Shown: piece by piece, positions 55,841 to 64,000 of the stretch
Layout: each line of letters starts with the position of its first letter
Position numbering within the stretch: the first letter of the stretch is position 1
Assembly: GCA_039621445.1 (NCBI GenBank)
Contig: CP154957.1
Coordinates: forward strand, 38,658,654 to 38,722,653
DNA from: Euglena gracilis
Lineage: Eukaryota > Euglenida > Euglenophyceae > Euglenales
Direction of reading: 5' to 3'
DNA: 64,000 bases
Made by a program: the position numbers and the translations under genes
Notes under the pieces: model-generated
The model's database searches: none
What the model saw: the letters and a program-made list of their open reading frames with translations, nothing else
What the model was told of the DNA's origin: nothing

Positions 55841-56305
55841 GATATAAGGAGGGCGTACACAAGGTTCCCGGGCTGTTTTTAAACACGTTGTTTTAAACAG
55901 GTTTTTTTCTTATTTGTGGTGTTTTATTTTAAAAAAACACCCTTTTTAAAAAACAAAAAACCGTTTTTAAACCGTTTTTTATTCATGAAAGTTTTTTTGC
56001 TTTGTTTTAAAACAAAAAAAACACCTAAACAGTGGCGCGGCCAGGGTGACCGAAAATTTTTGACGCCCCAAAACGACCAAAAGTGCCATTTTGGGCACTT
56101 TTTGGGCAAAAATTGGCCCAAAATGCAAAAAAAATTTCGGCGCAAAGCGACGGAGGAAAAAATTGACCCTTTTTGGGGGGGTCCCAGGTACCCCCCCGAG
56201 GGTCGGTCCGGACCCCCCTTGCAGGTGGGGGGGGTCCGGACCCCCCCCTGCGGGCCAGGAGGGGGGGGGGTGGGGGGACACCCCCCCCACCTAAACCATG
56301 TACGC
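55841..56305. repeat. Family C copy with T/A-tract insertion
   Basis: Starts CAGGGTTCGATATAAGGAGG and has GTGGCGCGGCCAGGGTGACC, AAAGTGCCATTTTGGGCACT and GCGCAAAGCGACGG. It reaches CATGTACGCCC but lacks the terminal CCCTG. Bases 55865-56030 are an inserted block of TTTAAAAAAC-like tracts. Confidence 0.6.
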
Positions 56306-57107
56306 CCAAGGTTCCGTGGGGGGGTGTACCCCCCCCCCCTCCTGGCCCGCAGAAGGGGGGGGTTCCGGACCACCCCCCCCTCCTTAGAGAGGTTTCTCAA
56401 AATTTGCCCTGACCAGACCAAATCCGACCCATTTTTGGCCATCTTTTGCACCTTCGAAAGCCAAAAACCGTTGCCGTCCGTTGCTGCCCGACAGGCTGGA
56501 AAATAACTCAAACTTGCCGATGGGGGGGAGGGGGGGATGGTGACTGGAAAAAAGCGGTTGGCTGTCTGGACCTCCCACTCCCAGCCCGCACCCTTGTACA
56601 GGGTGCGACTAGGCCCCTCCATACCATTGGCCAGGGAAAGGGGTCCCAAAGGCCCAAATGAACTGTGACAAGAACTGTGTTTGGGCCAAGTGCCAGGGGG
56701 AGCCTGGGGGCGGGGACCGCGGCGCCATGGTCGCCCCCGGGCCCCCCAAAAACCTTGGCCCAAAACACTGCTCTTGGTTTGGTTCTTTTGTTTGGTTTGG
56801 GCGAAGATTTAAGACTTTTAAAGTCTCGAACGGCCCAAACACAGTTTCAAGGGGAAGAAAGATAAAGCCTGCCAACGGCTTGCTCTCAAAAGGGAATGGC
56901 AAGCCTGTGGGCCTGCTGGGGGGGGGGGGGGCTGGGCATGCCCAAACCCTAACCGCATGCCGTCAAACAACCCTTCCCAGCATCCGGGGTGGTCTGGCCC
57001 CCCACCTACCTCAATACCGAAATGGGGGGGGGGGCATTTTGCTGTGAGGCATTTTGCAGACCTCCCACTTGGCAAAGCACACCATTCTTGAAGAGGTCGA
57101 AACTCAC

Positions 57108-57257
57108 TGCTTTTGGTGCTGCAGTCTCTTGATCAAGGCACGCCATGGGTGCCGAGGCCTCGTTCTGAGGCGGAATAGTTGCAGCTGGAACTTTTGCCCC
57201 ACTTTCGTCCTCCGGAATTCCAGTGCCTCGCACCGGGAAGTTGCAAAAGTCAATTAG
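57108..57257 (-). CDS. Acidic linker-type exon, gene uncertain
   Basis: 150 nt, phase 0 at both ends; donor GTGAGT, acceptor CCTCTTGAAG. Encodes LIDFCNFPVRGTGIPEDESG, then AKVPAATIPPQNEASAPMAC and LDQETAAPKA. Separated from 57303-57400 by a 45-nt intron. Probably an N-terminal region of the TOG gene, but phase continuity to 51.6 kb is not shown. Confidence 0.55.
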
Positions 57258-57302
57258 CTTCAAGAGGAAGAGGATGCGAGAAATGCAGCTGAAGGAACAA
57301 AC

Positions 57303-57400
57303 CTTTCGAATGTTCTCTTCTTCACCATCAGAATCCAGGGTTGGCCTGTGGTAATTGTTTCCTCCCTCCCCAAATAAGGGCTCCCGGAAGACCAGGGTTC
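57303..57400 (-). CDS. Exon with acidic segment, gene uncertain
   Basis: 98 nt, phase 1 to phase 0; acceptor TTCTTCCTCCTCAG, donor GTTTGT. Encodes TLVFREPLFGEGGNNYHRPT followed by LDSDGEEENIRK. Joins in phase to 57108-57257. Confidence 0.55.
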
Positions 57401-57772
57401 CTGAGGAGGAAGAAGTCAAAATTTGAAGGCGGCCCGAAAAGGCACGCGTTAGAAAATGAGTTTATACAAAGACAAGGTGTGGAACATCATATTTCTTCTT
57501 ACTGCACGGTGAGTAGCACATTTTCACCCAGACCGTGCCCCGGGCCCCAGGTAAATGTCTCTTTTGGCCCTCACCTCTCTTCATTTTTTGTCAGTTATTA
57601 TGATCGCGAGAAAGTTTGCGACAGAGCTTTCTGAGCGTCCCGTGTCAGAGTGTCCATTTTCGCTCTCGCATAAACATGAACGGAAAGCCCCGATAGGGGT
57701 TCAAGTTTCACGCCAAAATCAGCGAGATCAAGAGATCGCTCAAGTCAAGATCAATCAACCAACCAAGATCAA

Positions 57773-59196
57773 TTGAGTTCAAGATCAGTCAAGACGTCAA
57801 GGAAGAAGTCAAGGAAACAAGGTCAAGACCTCAAAAAGTTAAGGAATGCAGCGAGGCGGAGACGAAGTTGGTTGCATCCGGAGAGGCACCCGAGTGAATC
57901 AAGTGCGGCATTAAGCCCTGATGTAGGTGCAATTTTCCTGGAGTCCATACGAGGGCGGGATCTGGTGAACTTGCGCGCCTCAGCCGCAGCACCAAAGCCC
58001 AAAGCACCACCGCGTAGAGCGTCTCCAAGGGGAGGGAAGGGTACAGCCAGGGGCCGTGCCATGGGTGCCCGTGGCAATTGGATGCTATAATGAATGAAGA
58101 CAAGGAGAAGAGATGGCATCCGATGAGGAGGAAGAAGACGAGATACCACCAACAGCCCTCACATGCCCCTTCCTATCGTGCCCACAATCCCTCACCACCA
58201 AATCCCACAAAGCATTGGTGTCACATCTGGTCGCGCGCCACGTGTCGCACGGACAAGTGGTGCCGCCGGCAGTCCTCCATATGCTCAGGGTCCGGGTGTG
58301 CGCAGACCCCTGCCGCTCACTCGTGCCCCAAAGCAAGAGGTGCAGGAACTGCCAGGCGGTAAGGCCACAACACAACCACAGAGGCAAAACGGGGCCCTGT
58401 GCCTCTCATCCCACCAAGGGATGCAGCCGCAGCGCAGCCAAGAACACCATCCACGAGCCAGTGCCCACAAATGCTTCAACCATTCGGTGAGGTGTTCGTA
58501 CTCTCGAGAACTGGCACACACACAGAAGTGGCGGTCCCAGTGCCGGCGTGGGAGGCGCTCTACCATCTCATGTGCTTCCCAAAGCCGGTCTTGTGCTCAT
58601 CAGGCCCGGGGGGGTTGGTACACCCCTCCCCCCTCTCCGAGGGGCTCGCCACGCCATTTACCCCCCCCCCTCGTCACGCCACCCAACACATTTTTCATTC
58701 CGCAACCATGGTACACCCCTCCCCCCCCCATCCGAGACCCCCTCGCCACGCCATTCTCTGGCCATTTCTCCCCCCTATTCGGACCCCCTCGCCACGGCGT
58801 ACCAACCCCCCCCCCCCCGGGTGGGAGCAAGGACCAGCGGCAGGCAGCACATGACATGGACCGGCGACTGCGCCTCTTTCAACAAGGCCAGCCGGGAACA
58901 ATGTGGACCGAGGCGAAAGCGCATGCACAATGAACCACATTGGATCAACCGGCACGACGAGGTCGCAGGCAAAGCGGGAGGAGGAAGGGGAAATGCCACC
59001 ATCAGAAGATCAGGGCGCTGGTGGAGGAAAGCCACTGTCCAAGGCCGCGAAGCTGCTGGCATCAGATGGGCTTGTCAGCTCGCAGGAACCCGGTGTGGAA
59101 GCCGCAATGAGGGACCTAATTCCCCCGGCGCAACCACACCTGGTGCCGGCGGGAGATAACAGTATGGTGGACCATGGATGCAGAGGAACGCGATGA
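57773..59196 (+). pseudogene. Decayed non-LTR (LINE-type) retrotransposon ORF, N-terminal part
   Basis: Pieces in three frames follow the order seen at the start of RT ORFs of many protist and algal LINEs. A basic stretch (57773-58090) is followed by MASDEEEEDEIPP and a C2H2-like finger CPFLSCPQSL-----ALVSHLVARH (58113-58250), then CRSL----KRCRNC. Next come ALYHLMCFPKPVLCSSG (about 58552-58602), RRLRLFQQGQPGTMWTEAKA (58862-58920) and KAAKLLASDGLVSSQEPGVE (59036-59100). No RT catalytic box follows. A 217-bp palindromic element (58605-58821) interrupts it. Frameshifts and truncation show it is dead. Confidence 0.6.
58605..58821. mobile_element. Short element with CCCGGGGGGGTTGGTAC ends, inserted in the LINE
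   Basis: Inverted ends CCCGGGGGGGTTGGTAC and its complement. The interior repeats CCCCTCGCCACGCCAT three to four times. Related sequence lies at 63080-63265 and 63825-64000. Confidence 0.7.
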
Positions 59197-59291
59197 GCAG
59201 TGGTCCAAGCGTGCCTGAGCTGCCGTTGTCTCATCCCCCCCCCCCCCGGGGTCCGCAGGCGGACCCTCCGGGTTGCGCCCAGCAAGGCTGG

Positions 59292-59350
59292 ATTGAGGTT
59301 GAGGTATTGAGGTTGAGGTTGAGGTTGAGGTTGAGGTTGAGGTTGAGGTT
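59292..59350. repeat. (GAGGTT)n hexamer repeat
   Basis: About nine units of GAGGTT; a shorter, related array is at 59566-59608. Confidence 0.9.
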
Positions 59351-59699
59351 TTCCAACCTCCATCTTTTCTCAATGTCACCTCAATGCCAAAATCCAAAGG
59401 AAAACGACTCAACAAAGAGAATCTGTGACAAGAACTGTGTTTGGGCCAAGAGTTAGGGAAATTGACATAAAAGCTGTCAAACTTGCCTTTGAGGAAGGTT
59501 TTAGAGAGGAGATGTTCCAATCCATGCTTTTTGTGAGTTCATTTATTTTGAATTTTGGACAATTGAGGTGACATTGAGGTTGAGGTTGAGGTCGTTGACA
59601 TTGAGGTTGAACTTTTTTTTGGAATCCAACCTCAATCCCGCCCTGCGCCCAGTCCACCTCAGTGAGTGTTGCCGAAAACTGGGGCCAGGGGGCCATGGC

Positions 59700-60185
59700 T
59701 GGCACTTCGTTTAAAACGAAGTCAAAAAAACACGTTTTTTTTATTTTAAAAAAACCATATTTTTTAAAAAAAACAAAAAAAACGCCATTGAGGGTCCAGG
59801 GCAAAAAAAAATTGCCTTTAATTTTAGCTTTTTTTGCCATCCTCGGTCAGAGAAAGACACCAAAAAGCACCTTTTGTTCCCGCGCAAAAAAAAGAGTGTT
59901 ACAAAGAGAGGCAAATTACCTGGATTTTTTCAAAAATTGGGCAATTCTAAGTCACTTATTTCAAGTTTTTTTCGGCACCCCACTATTTTTTCTTGTTTCC
60001 ACCCACATAGCTCTGTCAAAAAAAGGACCTAGTTTGGAATGGTTTCAAGCCAAAATGATAGAAAAATGCCCTATTTTGACCATTCTTGTTGAAGACAACC
60101 AAAAGTGTTGGTTTTCAAGTCATTTGAGCCAGGGTTGTTCGTGTTAAAAACAAGTCGTTTTAAAACACTCGTTTAAAACAGTTCA
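59700..60185. repeat. T/A-tract element with GTTTTAAAAC motifs
   Basis: Begins CGTTTAAAACG and ends CGTTTTAAAACACTCGTTTAAAACA. The T-run/A-run interior resembles 55865-56030 and 61755-61840. Confidence 0.5.
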
Positions 60186-60984
60186 AAACAATCGAGCCCC
60201 TGCGCCGTATAAAACCGCCAGTATGCGTCGCCAATGACCCTGAAAAGAAAGGGTGTTTCCGTAATCCACACACCCGGAAAAGAGTCTTTTGCCCTTGCCA
60301 AGTTCCTTTGTCAAGGACGGTCCTCGAAAAGTATTGCACGAAGTGGTAGTTCAGGTGACATCAGTGGTCGCTACAAGTTGTTGAAAAGGGCCATCACCTC
60401 CGCCACAGGGTTTGACAATGGTCAGGTGGAGGGTGGTTCAAACCCCCCCGCCTGCAGGCCAGGAGGGGGGGGGTGAGGACACCCCCAACCTAACCCATTT
60501 ACGCCCTCCTCATCCCCGTGGCCCAAAAGTTTGTCGCCACTTGGTCCAAAAACTGGCCGACACATAAAAAGTTTTTCCGCACCTCTGTCTGGAATAATGA
60601 GTTTTCTTGTGTGTGGTGCAAAATTTTCTTGACCCATGAACACTGAAAACAGAACAAAATCTCGTGTGAAGCAATTGCAGTTCGCTGAGCCGCTTAAATC
60701 TCAACTTTGGTCCCCAACTCCCTGACCAATGATGAACAGGTGATGCCAGGACCATGGCAAATGGAAAGACTTCATCACTTCCAGGGTTTCACAGCTGGGT
60801 GGGGAGGGCAGAAGGAGATATTCAGTGGGGGAGTAAAAAAAAGGAACTCTTGTCAGGGGGTGCTTTCTTTCGGGGGAACGGGAATTTGTGAGAGGGGGAA
60901 AACGAGACCTGAATATGCAAAAAAAATGCAAATTATGCAAGTTGAATATTTCAATCACGGGACTGAAACGGGAGGGCAAAAAAA

Positions 60985-61141
60985 TCTCTGGGAATTTGTT
61001 CGGCAAATCCTGAGTCCTGATTGTTCCCCACGCATGGCCCAAGTCAATCTTCGTCTGGATGGTGGTGAAGTTGCAGGCAATGTCGCAGTCCGGCACGGGC
61101 ATAACCATTCCAATCTGATCAGTCTGCTTCAGAATGATGAC
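60985..61141 (-). pseudogene. EF-1alpha pseudogene, downstream exon
   Basis: Begins after acceptor GTTTCTTCAG with [11 protein letters not shown] (against the family's VIILNHPGQIG), then [19 protein letters not shown], matching the CHTAHIACKF--IQTKID region with a deletion. It decays after that and has no donor. Confidence 0.8.
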
Positions 61142-61279
61142 CTGAAGAAACGTGAATGTGAAAGGGAACAAAACAATTGCTCCTACACTGGCACAGAAAT
61201 GGCACCAACCAGAAACATTTTTGAAGGCCAGACAAAAAAACAATGAAGCAAGAATTAAAAGCATTGAAGAGAGGCTTAC

Positions 61280-61542
61280 CTGGGCAGTGAAGTCACCAGC
61301 CTCCTTGGCCGGATCGTTCCTGGCGTTCGAGGCCACATAACCACGGCGAATATCCTTGACAGACACGTTCTTCACGATGAAGCCAAGGCCATCACCAGGT
61401 GGTGCATCTCCACAGCCTTGACTTCAGTGGTCAAGTTGTTGAACACCAGGCTTCAACATCAGTCACAACATGACCAACAGGAACAGTTCCAATACCAGTA
61501 CGTATCAAAACACCATGTGCCGGTCGTCCTCCAGGCACTGTC
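61280..61542 (-). pseudogene. EF-1alpha pseudogene, upstream exon
   Basis: TGIGTVPVGHVVTDVE, then in a second frame [12 protein letters not shown], then in a third frame [20 protein letters not shown] and DFTAQ. These follow domain II of translation elongation factor 1A in order. At least two frame changes and a deletion after MHH disable it. The donor GTAAGC after TAQ and the acceptor before VIIL define a clear intron, so it is a decayed gene copy rather than a processed retrocopy. Confidence 0.88.
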
Positions 61543-62296
61543 CTGAAAAAGGATAAACATAAGAAGGAGGGACACAGGAGTTAGGCATCGGGCTGCCTTT
61601 CGCGATCTGAATGGTTGGAAACTATTTGAATCTGGTTTAATACAGTTTTTTTGTATTTAACTCCTCCAAGGTGTTTAAATTTCAACCCTGATTTGAGCTA
61701 AGATTGGTTCACCCTTGCGATCAAAGGCAAAATTTGGACCATCATTTTCCCCTTTGTTTTTTTTTGCCTTGTTTTTTTTGCCCGTTTTTTTTAATAAAAA
61801 ACAAAAAAAACGGCTTTTTTAAAAAAAACAAAAAAAGCGCCAGCTATGACCAGAATAATAAAATCCCTTGTGTCGCCAAGTTGTTTTGGAGGGCAAATCC
61901 CTTGTGATTCACACCCGTTTTTGGGGGCAAATCCTTTGCGTTGCTGAACTGTTTGAGGCAGAGTTGCAACCTGTTTTTTTGAACTTTGTTTTTTTGTTTT
62001 TTTAAAAAAAATTAATTAAATTAAAAATTCTAACAATGTTTTTTTGAAGAAGAAAAAAACGCCCACAAGGTGTTGGGGTAAGGTAAGGTAGGGGAGAAGC
62101 CCGAGGTATTATTTTCCTAACGAGATTTTTTAAGCCCCCCCCTTTGACTGTTTGAGGAGTTTGGCAGAGGGAAAAGGAGCGGTGAGATTTGGGGATTGTC
62201 TATGTGCTTTTGGTAATTTGAAGTTGTTTAGTTTGATTTGAATGTAATTTGAAAATAATTAGAAAATTTTGGTGTAATTTGACGTTTTTTAATGAT

Positions 62297-62358
62297 ATAA
62301 AAATCGTGGGCATAACCCGTAAGACGGCCTGAATACGGGTTATGGCCCACGATTTTTT
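62297..62358. repeat. Strong hairpin
   Basis: AAAATCGTGGGC-ATAACCCGTA pairs with TACGGGTTATGGCCCACGATTTT around a loop of about 17 bp. One bulge. Confidence 0.8.
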
Positions 62359-62687
62359 TGTAACCGTGTTTAGAGAGGCCCGGCGCCTGCCCTGCATTTC
62401 GTGGGTATGCTTCACGCCATGGTTTCGGGCACTTTTTTTTGTTGATTTTCCTGGAAAATTCCTGAACACGGCAATGTGCCCTGTTTTTTGTGTTCACCTT
62501 ACCACGAAAAACGGGGCATATTGCCGGGTTAAGAAAATATGCCCTTTTTTTTGTGGTGAGGAACCAGTCAATGAAAATGATGTCCCAATGCCCCAAACCA
62601 TGGCCACGGCGTTTTGGAAAATGTTCTTGAGCCATTTGCTTTATTTCTTTGTACTCATTGCGTTCTTCCTCAGACTGTTTTTGAAAA

Positions 62688-63068
62688 ATGGCGAAGAAAG
62701 CTGCCAACACCATGGACCGAATGTTGCCACAACCCCCAAAAGTTCCTGAATTTTTGGCCACAATTAAGCAGGGTTGGGATAAAAGAAAGAACCCCGATGT
62801 TGACCCCTTGCATGGTAACCTTCTGGCGGAGGCTACCAAAAAGAAAGCATCCGGTTCAGAAGGGACAGAGCAATCCGCATTGGCACACCTCCTTTAATTC
62901 GAGGACGTCTGCAATGCGCTTTGCGCTGTCTATGACGAACTAGATGCTTTCCTTTGTGCTTGGGCAGCTTGGGAGTTTGATCCTGCACTGTTGTTTGATG
63001 GGCAAGCGGTCATCAAACAATGTGAGGACCAACGCCGGGCACAGTGTGGCCAGCAATTCAAATTCTGA
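62688..63068 (+). other. Coding-like frame with one internal TAA
   Basis: MAKKAANTMDRMLPQPPKVP continues 69 codons to TAA at 62895. The same frame then reads FEDVCNALCAVYDELDAFLC and AWAAWEFDPALLFDGQAV to a TGA near 63068. Composition is protein-like and no family is recognised. It may be a mobile-element fragment. Confidence 0.35.
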
Positions 63069-63079
63069 CAATTGAACGC

Positions 63080-63265
63080 ATCGGGGGGTCGGCACGCCGT
63101 GGCGAGGGGTCCGGCTAAGGGGGGGGAGGGGGGGTTTTTGGCGTTTTTTGGCGTGGCGAGGTGTCCCGGATGGGGGGGGAGGAGGGGCGTGCGGGGGTTT
63201 GCCAAGAAAATTTTCTTTGGCGGGCCTGACATGGCGTGGCGAGGGGGTCTGAAAAGGGGGGGGGA
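63080..63265. repeat. GGCGTGGCGAGGGG repeat, left arm
   Basis: Reverse complement of 63825-64000, with GCCAAGAAAATTTTCTTTGG and CATGGCGTGGCGAGGGG shared. Confidence 0.75.
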
Positions 63266-63284
63266 GGGGGGCGCAAGGCGGTAG

Positions 63285-63590
63285 ACTGGGGGGGGGGGGG
63301 GGAGTGGGTAGTCGGCCGACTAGTCGGCCGACTACCCAAAATTGGTCCACCGACTAGGCCTAGTCGGTAGCTAGTCGGCGAGACAAGGGGGGGGGGGGGG
63401 TAGTGGGTAGTCGGCCAACTAGTCGGCCGACTACCCACTCTAATGTACTAACGGGTCAAAACCGCCGACTTTTAAGCCCCCCCCCCCATGAACAAAATCC
63501 AATGGAAACTAGTCGGTGGCTAGTCGGCGGTCATAAAAATGGTCTGTGGCGGGCCCAAATCACCTGGAAATGGTCCGGATGGGTCCAAAT
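63285..63590. repeat. TAGTCGGCCGACTA element, copy 2
   Basis: Repeated TAGTCGGCCGACTA dyads, CCTAGTCGGTAGCTAGTCGG, and AACGGGTCAAAACCGCCGAC. A more diverged copy lies at 28075-28325. Confidence 0.75.
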
Positions 63591-63824
63591 AAGTGTCTTA
63601 CGCCTAAATAAACACCCCCAGGTGGAAATCTTTGGTCAGTGGGGGGTCGGTGGGCCCTTGATGGGGGTCCGGAGGGGTAAAAAACCAATGATGAAACGGG
63701 GATTACATTAAAATCCTTTAGAAATGCAATCTGCAATCTGCATTCTGCATCACGAGAAGCAGAAAACTCCCCCCTCCACCCCAATCTGAGACTCAAATAA
63801 CAAAATCCCTTCTGTGTTGGCAAC

Positions 63825-64000
63825 GGGGGGTCGGCACACCCCCCCCCCCCCCCCCCTCACCGACCCCCTCGCCACGCCATTTTACCCCCCCTCCCCCCCC
63901 TTTTCAGACCCCCTCGCCACGCCATGTCAGCCGCGCCAAAGAAAATTTTCTTGGCAAACCCCCGCGCACCCCTCCCCCCCCCATCCGGGACCCCTCGCCA
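63825..64000. repeat. GGCGTGGCGAGGGG repeat, right arm (runs off the window)
   Basis: Inverted copy of 63080-63265, starting GGGGGGTCGGCAC. The element continues past the window end. Confidence 0.75.

Noticed and set aside
55924-56763. 279-codon minus-strand frame
   Set aside because: It runs through a family C element with Gly/Pro/Arg runs caused by C/G tracts. No motif.

Overview
The window is nuclear DNA from a eukaryote with a large, repeat-rich genome. Evidence: a multi-exon gene with GT-AG introns of about 45 bp to 3.5 kb, a DIRS-type retrotransposon, non-LTR and hAT-like remnants, long microsatellites and telomere-like motifs. No bacterial operon, rRNA or tRNA was seen. The species could not be named; a protist or alga is a guess from the mix of compact exons and very repetitive introns, not a demonstrated assignment. 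A striking regional habit is long C-runs directly followed by G-runs, mostly inside short non-autonomous transposons.

Layout. 1-3.0 kb: inverted and direct repeats built on a GGTCGAAACYCAC-like motif. 3.4-4.8 kb: 5' remnant of a DIRS element on the minus strand. About 5.9-8.99 kb: a decayed DIRS copy on the plus strand, split by a much better preserved DIRS element at 8994-13636; tail pieces of related elements continue to about 14.0 kb. 14-27 kb: no gene found; microsatellites, GC-tract repeats, two 8-bp-TSD hAT-like elements with intact TIRs and a decayed third, and a broken hAT/TTF-zinc-finger transposase (21.4-21.9 kb). 27-51 kb, possibly to 57 kb, minus strand: one long gene encoding a protein with two TOG (HEAT-array) domains, closest in my judgement to the CEP104 TOG type. 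Its introns hold most of the other repeats. 57.7-59.2 kb: decayed non-LTR retrotransposon with a palindromic insertion. 60.98-61.54 kb: EF-1alpha pseudogene that still shows an intron. 62-64 kb: palindromic and GC-rich repeats.

How the parts relate. The TOG gene is the only host gene whose exons join in phase over many introns. Tandem duplication of the TOG domain is supported by matching sequence and matching intron positions in both copies. The DIRS element has the full expected architecture: gag-like frame, RT/RNase H, adenine-methyltransferase-like domain, tyrosine recombinase, inverted terminal repeats and an internal complementary region. Several short families with 8-bp target duplications point to hAT-type transposition as a major recent force shaping the introns.
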